From positions 1 through 64,000 of the forward strand of contig CAIRMR010000176.1 in NCBI GenBank assembly GCA_903879715.1: a DNA stretch of 64,000 bases. Direction: 5' to 3'. Below, in pieces: positions 1 to 10,449 of the stretch (within the stretch, counting starts at the first letter, position 1; every line of letters begins with the position of its first letter). This DNA is from an uncultured Bacteroidales bacterium (lineage in GTDB: Bacteria > Bacteroidota > Bacteroidia > Bacteroidales > UBA4417). The position numbers and the translations under genes are program-made. The notes below the pieces were generated by a model. It was not told where the DNA came from. It saw only the letters and a program-made list of their open reading frames with translations, and searched no databases.

Positions 1-139
1 ATCGAACTTACATAGATTTAACAGAAAAACAGCCATCATTATTTTAACAAACCGCCGTATGCCGAACGGCACGTACGGTGGTGTGAGAGGTCGGAAAATA
101 AAATAGGAGGAAAACTATTTTATTTTCCTCCTACTCGAT
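1..139 (+). mobile_element. 3' end of a group II intron (domain V and domain VI); the rest lies left of the window
   Basis: Domain V-like hairpin at 51-82: ACCGCCGTA-TGCC-GAAC-GGCA-CG(bulge)-TACGGTGGT. Domain VI-like hairpin at 93-128: GGAAAATAAAATAG / CTATTTTATTTTCC, followed by CCTACTCGAT, typical of group II intron 3' ends. Confidence 0.82.
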
Positions 140-266
140 TTGGTGCTTTTTTCTCAAGACCTTTTTTCTCGACCTTCTCAACGAGAAATTATGCAATCGA
201 TAGTTTAATGAGTCAGGTTTCGAAATTTTAAAAGGTTGCTGATAGACAATGTTCTCAGAAACTAAA

Positions 267-1409
267 TTACTTTTCACCAACTATTGCAAAAGCAGCATCC
301 AGATAGGTAAAAATATCCTGCGGTAAATTGTTCACCCTTTTATCACTGCGGGCAGTGCCAAGTCGAACGGCAACGGTATTTAGCGAAGGAATAATAAATA
401 TATATTGACCCAGAATTCCTCGTGCATAAACTACTTTATTCCCTTTATGTGTCAACATCCAAAACTGGTACCCATAATAATCAAGCGGATTACCGTCTTC
501 GCCTTTTAGCCAGATTGCCGGAGTTGTGGCTTGCTTTAAGTATTCTTTTGAAATAATTTGCTGATTATTGAATTGTCCGCTGTCGAGAACCAGTTGCCCG
601 ATTCGCGCGAAATCTGTCGCGGTACTATTGAAGCAGCAGTATGCTTTTTCATCACCATCAGCATGGTCGAGGCTCCAAAGTGCAGGATGCTCTGCTGCTA
701 TGGGTTTCCAGAGTTTTTCGGAAGCATATTCTGAAAGTGTTTTACCGGTAATTTTCTCAATAATTAATGAAAGTAGTTGCGTATCGCAACTTTGATATTC
801 GAATATTTTTCCAGGTTCTTTAGTCACATTTAAATCCAGCACCTGTTCAGCCAGCTGACCTCCATAATATGCTTTGGTGGTTGGTGAAAAAAGGCTGGAA
901 TAGCCTTCATCCCAATCAATTCCGGAACTCATCGTCAGCAAATCCTTTATACTGAGGCTAAATCCATTGGTGTTTTTAAAATCCGGAAGGAAATCGGTAA
1001 CTGGCTGATCAAGGCTTTTTATTTTACCTTCATCAACAAGGCAGCCCACCAGAAGCGAAACTATACTTTTTGCGACTGAAAATGAATTGCTTCGCGTTGT
1101 ATCACTGGCACCATCCCAATATTCTTCATGAATGATTTTTTTATCACGGATTACCACGAAAGCAGTAGTGCCAAAAGTATCAAAAGCTGATAAAAGAGCA
1201 GGATTAATAGTCAGCACATTATACAATGAGTCATGTTGCCATGGAATACCTTGAGCATTTTGAACTATACTGTTTTCAAAAATCGTAAAATCATCAATAT
1301 TAGCATGACCATAAACTAATGCCCGTTTATAGTGGCCAGGAATTGAAATAATAACCAGCAGGAAAAATATTACCAGGTAAAAAAAAATACGGATGCTTCT
1401 CTTCTTCAT
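267..1409 (-). CDS. serine hydrolase, beta-lactamase class C/penicillin-binding-like, with N-terminal signal/TM
   Basis: ORF 380 aa; SVAK (SxxK) motif, DLLTMSSGIDWDE, HTKG-like region (THKG). Confidence 0.85.
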   Translation of the reverse strand: MKKRSIRIFFYLVIFFLLVIISIPGHYKRALVYGHANIDDFTIFENSIVQNAQGIPWQHDSLYNVLTINPALLSAFDTFGTTAFVVIRDKKIIHEEYWDGASDTTRSNSFSVAKSIVSLLVGCLVDEGKIKSLDQPVTDFLPDFKNTNGFSLSIKDLLTMSSGIDWDEGYSSLFSPTTKAYYGGQLAEQVLDLNVTKEPGKIFEYQSCDTQLLSLIIEKITGKTLSEYASEKLWKPIAAEHPALWSLDHADGDEKAYCCFNSTATDFARIGQLVLDSGQFNNQQIISKEYLKQATTPAIWLKGEDGNPLDYYGYQFWMLTHKGNKVVYARGILGQYIFIIPSLNTVAVRLGTARSDKRVNNLPQDIFTYLDAAFAIVGEK

Positions 1410-1415
1410 AAATGC

Positions 1416-2258
1416 CTAAATCAAATGGTTGCTAACCAGAATTGCGTACATATCCTTTTGCATTGACAGTGCTTCCAAAGCGGCTTTTTCAGCAAAATCG
1501 GTTCCTGCAGAGGCAAAAAGTATGCTTCTTGATGCGTTTATTAATAATCCACAATGATTGTTTAATCCATATTTAGCTACCGCATTCAGGTCACCGCCTT
1601 GTGCCCCGACACCCGGAACCAAAAGAAAATGATCAGGGACAATTTTACGGATTCCGTCAAGCATTTCAGCTTTGGTGGCACCAACTACGTACATCATATT
1701 ATCCGGAGTTCCCCATTGGGAAGTACGTTCGAGAACGCGTTCGAAAAGGCAGGTTTCTTTTACATCCGTAAACAATTGAAAATCATCGGAACCTTTGTTT
1801 GATGTTAGTGCCAGTACAATTGCCCATTTGCCGGGAAAAGCCAGGAAAGGTTTTACAGAATCTTCGCCCATGTATGGAGCAACCGTTATGGCGTCAAAAC
1901 TGAATCCGGAAGCTGCTTTATCGAAGACGGAAACAGCATATTGAGTTGACGTATTACCTATATCACCACGTTTGGCATCGGCTATAGTGAAAACTTCGCT
2001 GCTGAAATTTTCAAGGTAATTCATTGTCTTTTCAAGGCTTACCATGCCTTTGATGCCGCGGCTTTCGTAAAATGCCAGGTTTGGTTTGTAAGCCACCGCA
2101 TAGGGCAAAGTTGCATCAATAATCTGTTTATTGAACTCAAAAACAGGATCTTCAGAGCCGAGAAGATGTTTTGGGATTTTATTCAGATCGCTGTCGAGAC
2201 CGACGCAGAGAAAGGATTTTTTCTTTTGGATAAGCTTGAATAGGTCAGTTCGGTTCAT
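1416..2258 (-). CDS. pyrF: orotidine 5'-phosphate decarboxylase (type 2)
   Basis: FLCVGLDSDLNKIP, ADAKRGDIGNTS, LVPGVGAQGGD motifs. Confidence 0.95.
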   Translation of the reverse strand: MNRTDLFKLIQKKKSFLCVGLDSDLNKIPKHLLGSEDPVFEFNKQIIDATLPYAVAYKPNLAFYESRGIKGMVSLEKTMNYLENFSSEVFTIADAKRGDIGNTSTQYAVSVFDKAASGFSFDAITVAPYMGEDSVKPFLAFPGKWAIVLALTSNKGSDDFQLFTDVKETCLFERVLERTSQWGTPDNMMYVVGATKAEMLDGIRKIVPDHFLLVPGVGAQGGDLNAVAKYGLNNHCGLLINASRSILFASAGTDFAEKAALEALSMQKDMYAILVSNHLI

Positions 2259-2315
2259 AAAGAATTAGGTTTATTTTTCTTAAAATGGGAAATCTGAAAG
2301 TATTCTTTTGAAGAA

Positions 2316-2357
2316 CCAAGTCTCAAATTCCAAGTCCAAAATTAAAAGAATCCAAAA
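2316..2357. repeat. short-word (7-bp) repeat island, CCAAGTC/TCAAATT family
   Basis: CCAAGTC TCAAATT CCAAGTC CAAAATT AAAAGAA TCCAAAA. Confidence 0.6.
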
Positions 2358-2411
2358 CTTTTCTAATCCGGTTTTTTGTAATTTACGATTGTATGCCGGG
2401 GACATTTATTT

Positions 2412-2621
2412 TTATCTAGTTTCAGTTATTCGCGTTAGCTGCTCTTCTGCTTCTTCAACTCCAATAAATCTGGCCTTGCCTGAAATAATTTCGTTCAGTT
2501 CTTTTTCAAGATATTCCTGATCATTGTTGAAAGTTGAACTTTCGGCAATAATTTCAATCTCAACTTTACGGAATTTGCTAAACAGCCACATTAGTCTTTC
2601 GTAAATATTATAATTTACCAT
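2412..2621 (-). CDS. small hypothetical protein, antitoxin/addiction-module-component-like
   Basis: 69-aa ORF; ...LEKELNEIISGKARFIGVEEAEEQLTRI resembles the C-terminal helix pattern of small antitoxins; no partner ORF seen. Confidence 0.45.
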   Translation of the reverse strand: MVNYNIYERLMWLFSKFRKVEIEIIAESSTFNNDQEYLEKELNEIISGKARFIGVEEAEEQLTRITETR

Positions 2622-2690
2622 TAATCTGACTATGTATATAAATACAAATCACTATTCACAAATTATAATTTTGACATCCAACATCCAACA

Positions 2691-3761
2691 TTATTCCGTA
2701 ACCTCTTTCAACCTCTCCGCATTTTCAGCCAACTGCAGTGCATCAATAAAATCCTGAACTTCACCATCCAAAAATACAGGTAAGTTATACATGGTAAGGT
2801 TTATACGATGGTCGGTAACCCGGCTTTGCGGGTAGTTATACGTACGGATTTTAGCAGAACGGTCGCCGGAGGAAACCATGGTTTTACGTTTTTTCGAGAT
2901 TTCATCCAGGTATTTCTGGTATTCTCTTTCGAAAATCCGGGCGCGAAGCACTGTCATCGCTTTCTCGAAATTTTTCATCTGCGATTTTTCATCCTGTATG
3001 GCTACCACAATTCCAGTTGGAGCATGTGTAAGACGAACAGCGGAATAGGTTGTATTTACGCTTTGTCCGCCTGGTCCGGATGAGCAATAGGTATCTTTAC
3101 GGATGTCGCTTGGTTTAATATCTACTTCAAACTCATCGGCCTCAGGCAATACAGCAACTGAGGCTGCTGACGTATGAATTCGGCCCTGTGTTTCAGTATC
3201 CGGAACCCGTTGAACGCGATGAACACCTGATTCATATTTAAGCAATCCATAAACGCCATCGCCTTTTACTTCAAAAATAACTTCCTTAAATCCGCCCATG
3301 GTACCTTCGGTCATGCTCACAGGCTCTATTTTCCAGTTTTTACGTTCAATATAACGGGTATACATACGGTAAAGGTCGCCTGCAAAAATGCTGGCTTCAT
3401 CTCCACCGCTGCCAGCCCTGATTTCGACTACAGCATTTTTAACATCCTGAGGGTCAGAAGGAATAAGCATAAGGCGGATTTCTTCGTCCAGTTTATCTTT
3501 CTGGTCATTGAGTGAATCCATTTCCTCCCTGGCAAAAGCACGCATTTCCTCGTCTTTTTCTTCTTCCAGTATCGAATGGCAGGCTTCAATGCCTTCAACT
3601 AGTACTTTATATTTTTTATATCCTTCAATAATGGGCTGAAGTTCTTTGTAATCTTTGCTAAGCTTAATGTAAGCTTTCATATCCGACATTACGTCAGGAT
3701 CATTGATTTGTTTCTCAATGCTAAGGTAACGTTCGTGTATGGCTGCAAGCTTGTCTAACAT
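2691..3761 (-). CDS. prfA: peptide chain release factor 1
   Basis: GGQ motif ([27 protein letters not shown]), [18 protein letters not shown]; start taken at [12 protein letters not shown]. Confidence 0.96.
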   Translation of the reverse strand: MLDKLAAIHERYLSIEKQINDPDVMSDMKAYIKLSKDYKELQPIIEGYKKYKVLVEGIEACHSILEEEKDEEMRAFAREEMDSLNDQKDKLDEEIRLMLIPSDPQDVKNAVVEIRAGSGGDEASIFAGDLYRMYTRYIERKNWKIEPVSMTEGTMGGFKEVIFEVKGDGVYGLLKYESGVHRVQRVPDTETQGRIHTSAASVAVLPEADEFEVDIKPSDIRKDTYCSSGPGGQSVNTTYSAVRLTHAPTGIVVAIQDEKSQMKNFEKAMTVLRARIFEREYQKYLDEISKKRKTMVSSGDRSAKIRTYNYPQSRVTDHRINLTMYNLPVFLDGEVQDFIDALQLAENAERLKEVTE

Positions 3762-3959
3762 ATATTTAACGGATTTTTGCGGGTGCAAAGGTACAAGAAA
3801 TGGCGGAAGTTTTTACATAATTCTCCCGCTCAGAAGATGAGGTTTGGTTTTGACAGGAAATATCCGATTTCACACGGCTATGCACTGTGTTTTGATATTC
3901 ACACTATATTCCTGAGTACATTTGTATTAAAAGTTTCAGTGCGAAAACTTCAAAAAAAA

Positions 3960-5420
3960 TCAATGTTTTATAAATTCAGCGTTGATATACATCTGTTTAG
4001 GGAAAGGCCTGACATCCTGGGAATCAAATACTTTTTTTAATCCAAGTTCTTCGGATTTTAATGATTTTTTACTGCTTTGAGCAATCCCCAGAATATCATT
4101 TAAAGCAACCCTCAGTAATCTTTCATTCTGGTCACCAAAGGGTAACAGATTTGCGATATCTTCTTCTGCCAAATAATCAGGTGTCAATCCATTAACAAAG
4201 TCAGAAACGCCATCTTTATTCGCAATTTTAACAACTATAGGCTGCATGGCCCAATTGTTATTTTGGTTTACAACCCCGTTTTCATCCCAATCCTTAAGCG
4301 TAATTGATCCCACATACTTACCTGCAGTATTGATTCCTACATTAAATATCTGTATATAGGGTTTTAATCCATTTATTAAAGCTTCGCTGGCTGAAGCCGT
4401 ATTATCGGATGTTAAAACATATAACTTGCTAAGGTTTAATGTATTAATTGGGGTTTCGGCTGTAGCACTAGTCTTTAGAATAGTACCGGTAAAACTTTCA
4501 TTTAGTGAAGAAGCTCCGTTGGCATCAATCAAATAATTCTGCAAAGCTGTATTATATTGACTCTTCAGGAAAATTTCGGATGTTGATGTTCCGTGAATCA
4601 TACTGGCAAGGTATTTTGCCGTTTGTACCGATCCACCTCCGTTATAACGCAGATCAAGAATCAGTTTGTCAATGCCGGCATCTTTAAACTTTTTGAAAAC
4701 ATCGTTCAATTGAATATCAAAATCAGCATTAAAACCATTATAAACCAGGCAGCCGACTTTATAAGCGCCAACCTGCAATACCGTATCCAATTGTATGGGA
4801 TTTTCCTGCATTTGAATAGCCGTCATGGTAACTGTTTTTCCATTCAACGAAATTGTAGTTTCGGAAATGGTAGCCATGGACAATGTGTAAGTCACTTTCG
4901 TAAATAATTGGGTTTGATAGTTATCAACTGTCAGTTGAGTACCATCCACTTTCATAAAGAGGTCACCGCGTTTAATTCCTGCTTTTGCGGCCGGTGAATC
5001 TTTATACACATACCTTACAAATCCAAATACATCGCCCGATGTACCAATTCTGGCCAGCATGAAATCAAAGCCCATGGTTTCGGAAATCCCCTGTATCCAG
5101 TCGTCGATAACTTGCGAATCATCCACAATAAAAGACCATTTATCAATAATTTCGTAATTGTAGAGAAGGGATGTAAATAATTTGTTAGGATCGGAATATC
5201 CATTCAGAAATGAATTCAGAGCATCTTTGGTTGTATATTTCGTTATCGCCAGATTTGGAACCTGATCAGTCCATAAATAATAGTCTTTTAGGTCGTTATA
5301 AATGAATTTATTTACATCTGTTGCTTCACTTATTGCTGTATCCTTTTTACAGTTCGTAAGAAAGCTGATCAGAAATAAAAAAGAAAAAATCCGGAGTGAG
5401 AATTTGATTGCATTTTTCAT
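3960..5420 (-). CDS. S41-family C-terminal processing peptidase, lipoprotein with PDZ domain
   Basis: Lipobox-like LISFLTNC; PDZ SPAAKAGIKRGDLFMKVDG; S41 core KLILDLRYNGGG and TSDNTASASEALINGL. Confidence 0.88.
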   Translation of the reverse strand: MKNAIKFSLRIFSFLFLISFLTNCKKDTAISEATDVNKFIYNDLKDYYLWTDQVPNLAITKYTTKDALNSFLNGYSDPNKLFTSLLYNYEIIDKWSFIVDDSQVIDDWIQGISETMGFDFMLARIGTSGDVFGFVRYVYKDSPAAKAGIKRGDLFMKVDGTQLTVDNYQTQLFTKVTYTLSMATISETTISLNGKTVTMTAIQMQENPIQLDTVLQVGAYKVGCLVYNGFNADFDIQLNDVFKKFKDAGIDKLILDLRYNGGGSVQTAKYLASMIHGTSTSEIFLKSQYNTALQNYLIDANGASSLNESFTGTILKTSATAETPINTLNLSKLYVLTSDNTASASEALINGLKPYIQIFNVGINTAGKYVGSITLKDWDENGVVNQNNNWAMQPIVVKIANKDGVSDFVNGLTPDYLAEEDIANLLPFGDQNERLLRVALNDILGIAQSSKKSLKSEELGLKKVFDSQDVRPFPKQMYINAEFIKH

Positions 5421-5617
5421 TTTAATAGTAATTTATATTGAAGTTCTATGCTTCTGAAATTGATAGGTTATAAACGTACAAATTTTATTTTTGGTTTGCT
5501 GAAATTGTGTTTTTTTTGAAATTTTATAAAGGTAAAAGCGATTCAAATTATGTAGTAAGCAAGCTTCATGATTGATTTGCGAATTCAAAAGTAAACAATA
5601 TCAATTGGCAGAAGCTG

Positions 5618-6778
5618 CTAATACTCAAATATTTCCGAATTTGTTTTAATAGTCAGTTTTTTACCTTCCCCGGTTTCACACCTGCCGACAATCTGCGCCG
5701 GGATTCCAAAACTTTCGGAAATAGCAATAATTTCATATGCTATATGTTCAGGAACATATAGTTCCATGCGATGCCCCATATTGAAAACCTGGTACATTTC
5801 GCGTAAGGAAGTACCTGATTGCTCCCGGATCATTTTAAAAAGAGGAGGAATTGGAAACAGATTATCTTTGATTATGTGCAAGTTATTTATAAAATGCAAT
5901 ACCTTGGTTTGCGCGCCACCACTGCAATGAATCATTCCATGAATTTCTGCACGGTATTCCTCTAGTATTTCCCTGATAACCGGAGCATAGGTCCGGGTAG
6001 GAGAGAGAACCAATTGCCCGGCATTCATACCAGGAACTTCAGAAGGATCGGTAACCAGAAGATTTCCGGAATAAATAAGTTTTTTATTGATAGCCCGGTC
6101 ATAGCTTTCCGGATATTTTAGGGCATAGTCATGCCCAAAAATATCATGCCTTGCCGATGTGAGCCCATTACTGCCCATCCCTCCGTTGTATTCTGTTTCG
6201 TAGGTAGCCTGGCCGAAAGAAGCAAGTCCTACAATTACATCGCCGACCTGAATTTTATTTTCAATAATAGTACTCCTGCGAACTCTTGCTGTTACAGTGC
6301 TGTCAACAATAATGGTTCTGACAAGATCACCAACATCCGCAGTCTCGCCTCCGGTGGAATGGATTCCGATTCCGTTTTCACGCATCATGGCAAGACATTC
6401 TTCGGTGCCTTCGATAATTGCACTGATTATTTCTCCGGGAATCCTGTTCTTATTTCTTCCAATGGTAGATGAAAGCAATATTCCATCAGTAATTCCGATA
6501 CAGAGTAAATCATCGGTATTCATAACAACAGCATCCTGGGCAATTCCTTTCCACACTGATATATCACCGGTTTCGCGCCAATAAATATAAGCCAGTGACG
6601 ATTTGGTTCCGGCACCGTCGGCATGCATTACACAGCAATATTCAGGATCGTTGCCCAGCAGATCAGGAACTACTTTGCAGAAAGCATTCGGGTACAAACC
6701 TTTGTCCATTTTTTTAATAGCATTATGAACATCGTCTTTGGTTGCCGAAACTCCTCGTTGTGAATACCTGTCAGTCAT
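5618..6778 (-). CDS. purM: phosphoribosylformylglycinamidine cyclo-ligase (AIR synthetase)
   Basis: MHADGAGTKSSLAY, DAVVMNTDDLLCIG, HSTGGETADVGDLVRT. Confidence 0.9.
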   Translation of the reverse strand: MTDRYSQRGVSATKDDVHNAIKKMDKGLYPNAFCKVVPDLLGNDPEYCCVMHADGAGTKSSLAYIYWRETGDISVWKGIAQDAVVMNTDDLLCIGITDGILLSSTIGRNKNRIPGEIISAIIEGTEECLAMMRENGIGIHSTGGETADVGDLVRTIIVDSTVTARVRRSTIIENKIQVGDVIVGLASFGQATYETEYNGGMGSNGLTSARHDIFGHDYALKYPESYDRAINKKLIYSGNLLVTDPSEVPGMNAGQLVLSPTRTYAPVIREILEEYRAEIHGMIHCSGGAQTKVLHFINNLHIIKDNLFPIPPLFKMIREQSGTSLREMYQVFNMGHRMELYVPEHIAYEIIAISESFGIPAQIVGRCETGEGKKLTIKTNSEIFEY

Positions 6779-6848
6779 TATTTGATGAATTGGTTAAGTT
6801 GTGAACCGGTTGAATTTTGAGTGTTAGAAGGTTTTATGTTTCTGATTT

Positions 6849-7040
6849 CAGGTTCAAAGTTCAAAGGTTCAAAGTTCAAGGGTTCAATATGGTTCAAAGT
6901 TGTTCAAAGTTCAGAAATCACAAAGCACAAATTTTGCCATAAGTAATGGCTGCTGAACTAAGCCCAAGCCACCTGAAACCAGCCGAAGGGAACCATTAAC
7001 TATTTTCTATTTTTACCCTGAGCGAAGCCGAAGGGAACTA
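6849..7040. repeat. GTTCAAA-word island followed by a REP-like palindrome (CCCTGAGCGAAGCCGAAGGG at 7016-7035)
   Basis: GGTTCAAAGTTCAAAGGTTCAAAGTTCAAGGGTTCAA with 7/8-bp spacing; palindrome read directly. Confidence 0.75.
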
Positions 7041-7044
7041 TTTT

Positions 7045-9654
7045 CTATTTACTAAAAACAATCTGCTTCTTCTCCTTATCAACGGTCACGTTTCCAAACC
7101 GTTTCAGTACCTTTCCACTCATTAATACAGGTGCTTTTTGCTTTTGCAATACGGTTGCTTCCAGGTCAAATGCTGATTTAATAGTAATGTTTATTTCGCC
7201 TACCATGAAAATGGATTTATCAGCTATTGAATTGTTTCCAATAATTTTTTCAGCATCACCTGCAAAATCAGTTTTTCCGATTGCTCCTGATTTCAACATT
7301 TTGAGGGTTGCATCTACGGAGAAACTTAAACCCGGACCTTCTTCACTTAATGTAATTTGAGTTGTATAGCCATTAACAACCGCAGAAAAAGAAAGTGAAT
7401 TATCCGGATTTGTGGTAAGAGGAACCACATTGTCATCCGGATTTATCTGTATAACTACTTTTTGAGCTGGGCTTGTTATTGCTTTTTCAGGTGCCTGGAT
7501 TGTAACGGCCTTGTCAGCTGCCTGGTTTGGAATTGCTTTTTCCTGTGTTTGAACTGGAAAGGGCTTATCCTGTGTTTGACCTGGTATAGCTTTTTCCTGG
7601 GTTTGAGTTGTTTTAACTGGTATCTGGCTTGTTATTACCTGATTCTGCGTTTTTGGAACAAAATCCTTACTGATAATCCTGAATTCAGAACGACGGTTCA
7701 AGGAATATGCAGCCTCCTGGGCGGGTTTTGTTGTCAGCGAATCAATAGAAGTTTGCGAAAGCAAAGTTCCTGCTTTAAATGAGAAGCCATCTTTAATTAC
7801 ATCTTTAGCTAATCTTCTTGGAACGCGCTCTCCATAACCTTTTGCAACCAGGCGATCCGGATCAATACCGCGCTCGATAAGGTAGTTGACTACCGATTCG
7901 GCACGTTTCTGCGAAAGTACATCATTGCTCTCATCAGTACCACGGGAGTCAGTATGCGAAGCCAGTTCAATAATAATGGTTTCGTTTTCATCAAGCGTTT
8001 TGATTAGTCCTTGCAATGAATCCTGGTATTGCGGTTTCAGGTCCCATTTTGCAAGATCATACAGAATATCGGGGAGCACAACCGGTTTGTCCGGAATAGG
8101 TTCCAATCTGAAGTCGATGGTAAAGTCTTTACTGGTTTCGAGGCCGACGGTAGTTTCCTTTGCTTTCTTGTTTAAATAATTCGTTTTCAGGCAGATAAGC
8201 TCATAAGTTGTATTCGGCTTTATCTGTGCTTTGTTGAAGCTGTAAAAACCCTTTGCATCAGTTCTTGCTTCAATGGATGTGCCGTTCGAACCGGTTAGTT
8301 TTACCACCGCTCCCTGTATAAATTGAAGTGTTTTATCATCCTTTACAACACCGGCAAGCGTAAAAATAACAGGTGGATTTACAAATGAATAAATATCGTC
8401 ACTTCCACGGCCGCCTTTTCGGTTGGAGGAGAAAAATCCTTTGTCATCTTCAGGGTTAAAAACAATTGCAAAGTCATCTCCCGGAGAGTTTAATGGAACT
8501 TGTAAGTTCACCGGTTTAGTCCATTCACCATTCGAAAATGTGGAACGGAAAATATCTAATCCACCCAATCCCGGAAGCCCGTTGGAAGAAAAATACAGGG
8601 AAGTATCATTTCGCATAAACGGAAACATTTCATCGTCGGGAGAATTGATTATTGAGCCTGCATTTAATGGCCTTCCGAAATTTTCACCTGTTGTTTTGCG
8701 GGTCGAAACCCAGATGTCTTTTCCTCCCTGTCCGTGTGGTAAATTGCTGGTAAATACTAAAGTTAATTCGTCAGGACCGATTGATGGATTACCGAATACG
8801 GTAGTACTATCCCCACCCAGGTCGAGTGCAACAGGTTCACCCCAATTGCGTCCGGCGCGCCTGGAAACCATTATCTTACATCCCTGAAGCGTTCCTTTAT
8901 CATTGGAACAACGGGTAAAATACATCTGGTTAAATTTGCTGTTTACGGTTGGATTGCCTTCATTGGCTTCGGTATTCACAACATTCCCGGTTTCAAGTTG
9001 AACAGGGGTAGACCATTGACCTTTCGGATCAAGTTTAGAAACAAAAAGGTCGCTGAAGTTTTGACCGGTCCAGTTGTCCATATCTTTCCCGGTAGACGCA
9101 TCGCGGGTTGACGTAAAGATTATAGTATTGTAAAGTTTATCCGCGTAGGTAGTTGAGAAATCTGATTCTTTTGAATTTAAAGCCTTTTCGAGCTTAATCT
9201 TTAATTTAGTCGGATTTTCAATCCAATCCTCTGCAAGTTTACAGGATTGAGAACCTACAGGCCCACGTGGATCTACGGGAACCAGTTCTGTGTATTTTTC
9301 GAAATAAGTCTTTGCTTCCGGATATTTTTCATTCGATTTCATTGCCTCGGCGAGGTGAAGAAAAACCAATGGATTGGTTTGAGCATATTTTGTCTTGGCA
9401 AGTCTTTTATAAGCAGACTCTGCTTTCTTTGTATTATTAATAATACGGTAGCATTCAGCCATTTGAAAAGAAATCTTCTCTTTGTCCGGTTTTGCTTTTG
9501 CTTTCGACAAGGCTTTTTTGTACTTAGTAAGTGCCACATTGTACTGCATATTATTGAATGCATCGTCGGCAACGCGAAGAACACGGTTCTGGGAAAAAAC
9601 CGGGAAAACAGCCACGCTGAAAATAAAGGCAAAAAGAAGGATACGGATTCTCAT
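7045..9654 (-). CDS. OmpA-family outer membrane protein with TPR and PD40 repeats
   Basis: SLYFSSNGLPGLGGLDIFRS (PD40); IIIELASHTDSRGTDESNDVLSQKRAESVVNYLIERGIDPDRLVAKGYGE (OmpA C-terminal domain). Confidence 0.92.
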   Translation of the reverse strand: MRIRILLFAFIFSVAVFPVFSQNRVLRVADDAFNNMQYNVALTKYKKALSKAKAKPDKEKISFQMAECYRIINNTKKAESAYKRLAKTKYAQTNPLVFLHLAEAMKSNEKYPEAKTYFEKYTELVPVDPRGPVGSQSCKLAEDWIENPTKLKIKLEKALNSKESDFSTTYADKLYNTIIFTSTRDASTGKDMDNWTGQNFSDLFVSKLDPKGQWSTPVQLETGNVVNTEANEGNPTVNSKFNQMYFTRCSNDKGTLQGCKIMVSRRAGRNWGEPVALDLGGDSTTVFGNPSIGPDELTLVFTSNLPHGQGGKDIWVSTRKTTGENFGRPLNAGSIINSPDDEMFPFMRNDTSLYFSSNGLPGLGGLDIFRSTFSNGEWTKPVNLQVPLNSPGDDFAIVFNPEDDKGFFSSNRKGGRGSDDIYSFVNPPVIFTLAGVVKDDKTLQFIQGAVVKLTGSNGTSIEARTDAKGFYSFNKAQIKPNTTYELICLKTNYLNKKAKETTVGLETSKDFTIDFRLEPIPDKPVVLPDILYDLAKWDLKPQYQDSLQGLIKTLDENETIIIELASHTDSRGTDESNDVLSQKRAESVVNYLIERGIDPDRLVAKGYGERVPRRLAKDVIKDGFSFKAGTLLSQTSIDSLTTKPAQEAAYSLNRRSEFRIISKDFVPKTQNQVITSQIPVKTTQTQEKAIPGQTQDKPFPVQTQEKAIPNQAADKAVTIQAPEKAITSPAQKVVIQINPDDNVVPLTTNPDNSLSFSAVVNGYTTQITLSEEGPGLSFSVDATLKMLKSGAIGKTDFAGDAEKIIGNNSIADKSIFMVGEINITIKSAFDLEATVLQKQKAPVLMSGKVLKRFGNVTVDKEKKQIVFSK

Positions 9655-9726
9655 ACTGTACTAAATGAACTTGACGAAAATTGAGGTTATAACAGGGTCT
9701 TATCTAACGGTATCGTGATTGATTTT

Positions 9727-10146
9727 TTATTCGGTTTTTGCGGCATCATTTTCAGCCTTAGTCGATTCAACAGCTGATTGTTTATCCAGGTTGGATTCCC
9801 CGGCAGGCTTGCCGGAATCAACCGGCGCTTCAGGCTTGGTTTCATCAATATTCAATGAGGAGGTCACTTGCGATTTAGTGCGGTTAAATTCGCGATTTAC
9901 ACTTTCCACCTGATCCTTAACTTTACTTTGTACAGCGGTTATTTCATTCTGTAATACAGAAGTTTCTTTTTTGAATTCACGGGTAAGATCGCTTGATGCT
10001 TTTTTCATCTGGTTCATCAGGCGGCCTGCCTTTCGGGCCATTTCGGGCATTTTCTCAGGTCCGAACACCAGAAAAACAACAAGCATAATGATCAGTAGTT
10101 CGCCACCGCTCACATCAAGAAATAAAAGCACCGGTAATCCGGACAT
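9727..10146 (-). CDS. Sec-independent protein translocase TatA/TatB-type
   Basis: GGELLIIMLVVFLVFGPEKMPEMARKAGRLMNQMKK; start taken at MSGLPVLLF. Confidence 0.88.
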   Translation of the reverse strand: MSGLPVLLFLDVSGGELLIIMLVVFLVFGPEKMPEMARKAGRLMNQMKKASSDLTREFKKETSVLQNEITAVQSKVKDQVESVNREFNRTKSQVTSSLNIDETKPEAPVDSGKPAGESNLDKQSAVESTKAENDAAKTE

Positions 10147-10441
10147 AGAATGTGTTTTTATATTTAACTCACAAAAGTAATAAACTACCTGCACTTAATG
10201 GTAAAATATCTTCTGATGTTCGAATGGATATTTGCATATTATTAAAGTGCGAACGATTTCAGATAGATTTAGCTTCTTACGTGTTATCATAAACAGCTTG
10301 TTTTCTGATATTTCACTTTTTATCAAGGAATATAGTGTTATATGTTTTAAAACAGATAAAGACATAGAAAGCCATTAGGAAGTCCTTTATTTAAAAGCAT
10401 TATAAATTACAAAATTTCATATTTGGAATTATGAATAAGTT

Positions 10442-10449
10442 AATTTTGC
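10442..10449 (+). promoter_or_regulatory. candidate Bacteroidetes-type -7 box upstream of hdrC
   Basis: TAATTTTG with TTTG at 10422-10425; leaves a ~200-nt leader before hdrC. Confidence 0.35.

Noticed and set aside
9247-9684. 145-aa plus-strand ORF
   Set aside because: Antisense to the N-terminal TPR part of the OmpA-family gene; no recognisable domain.
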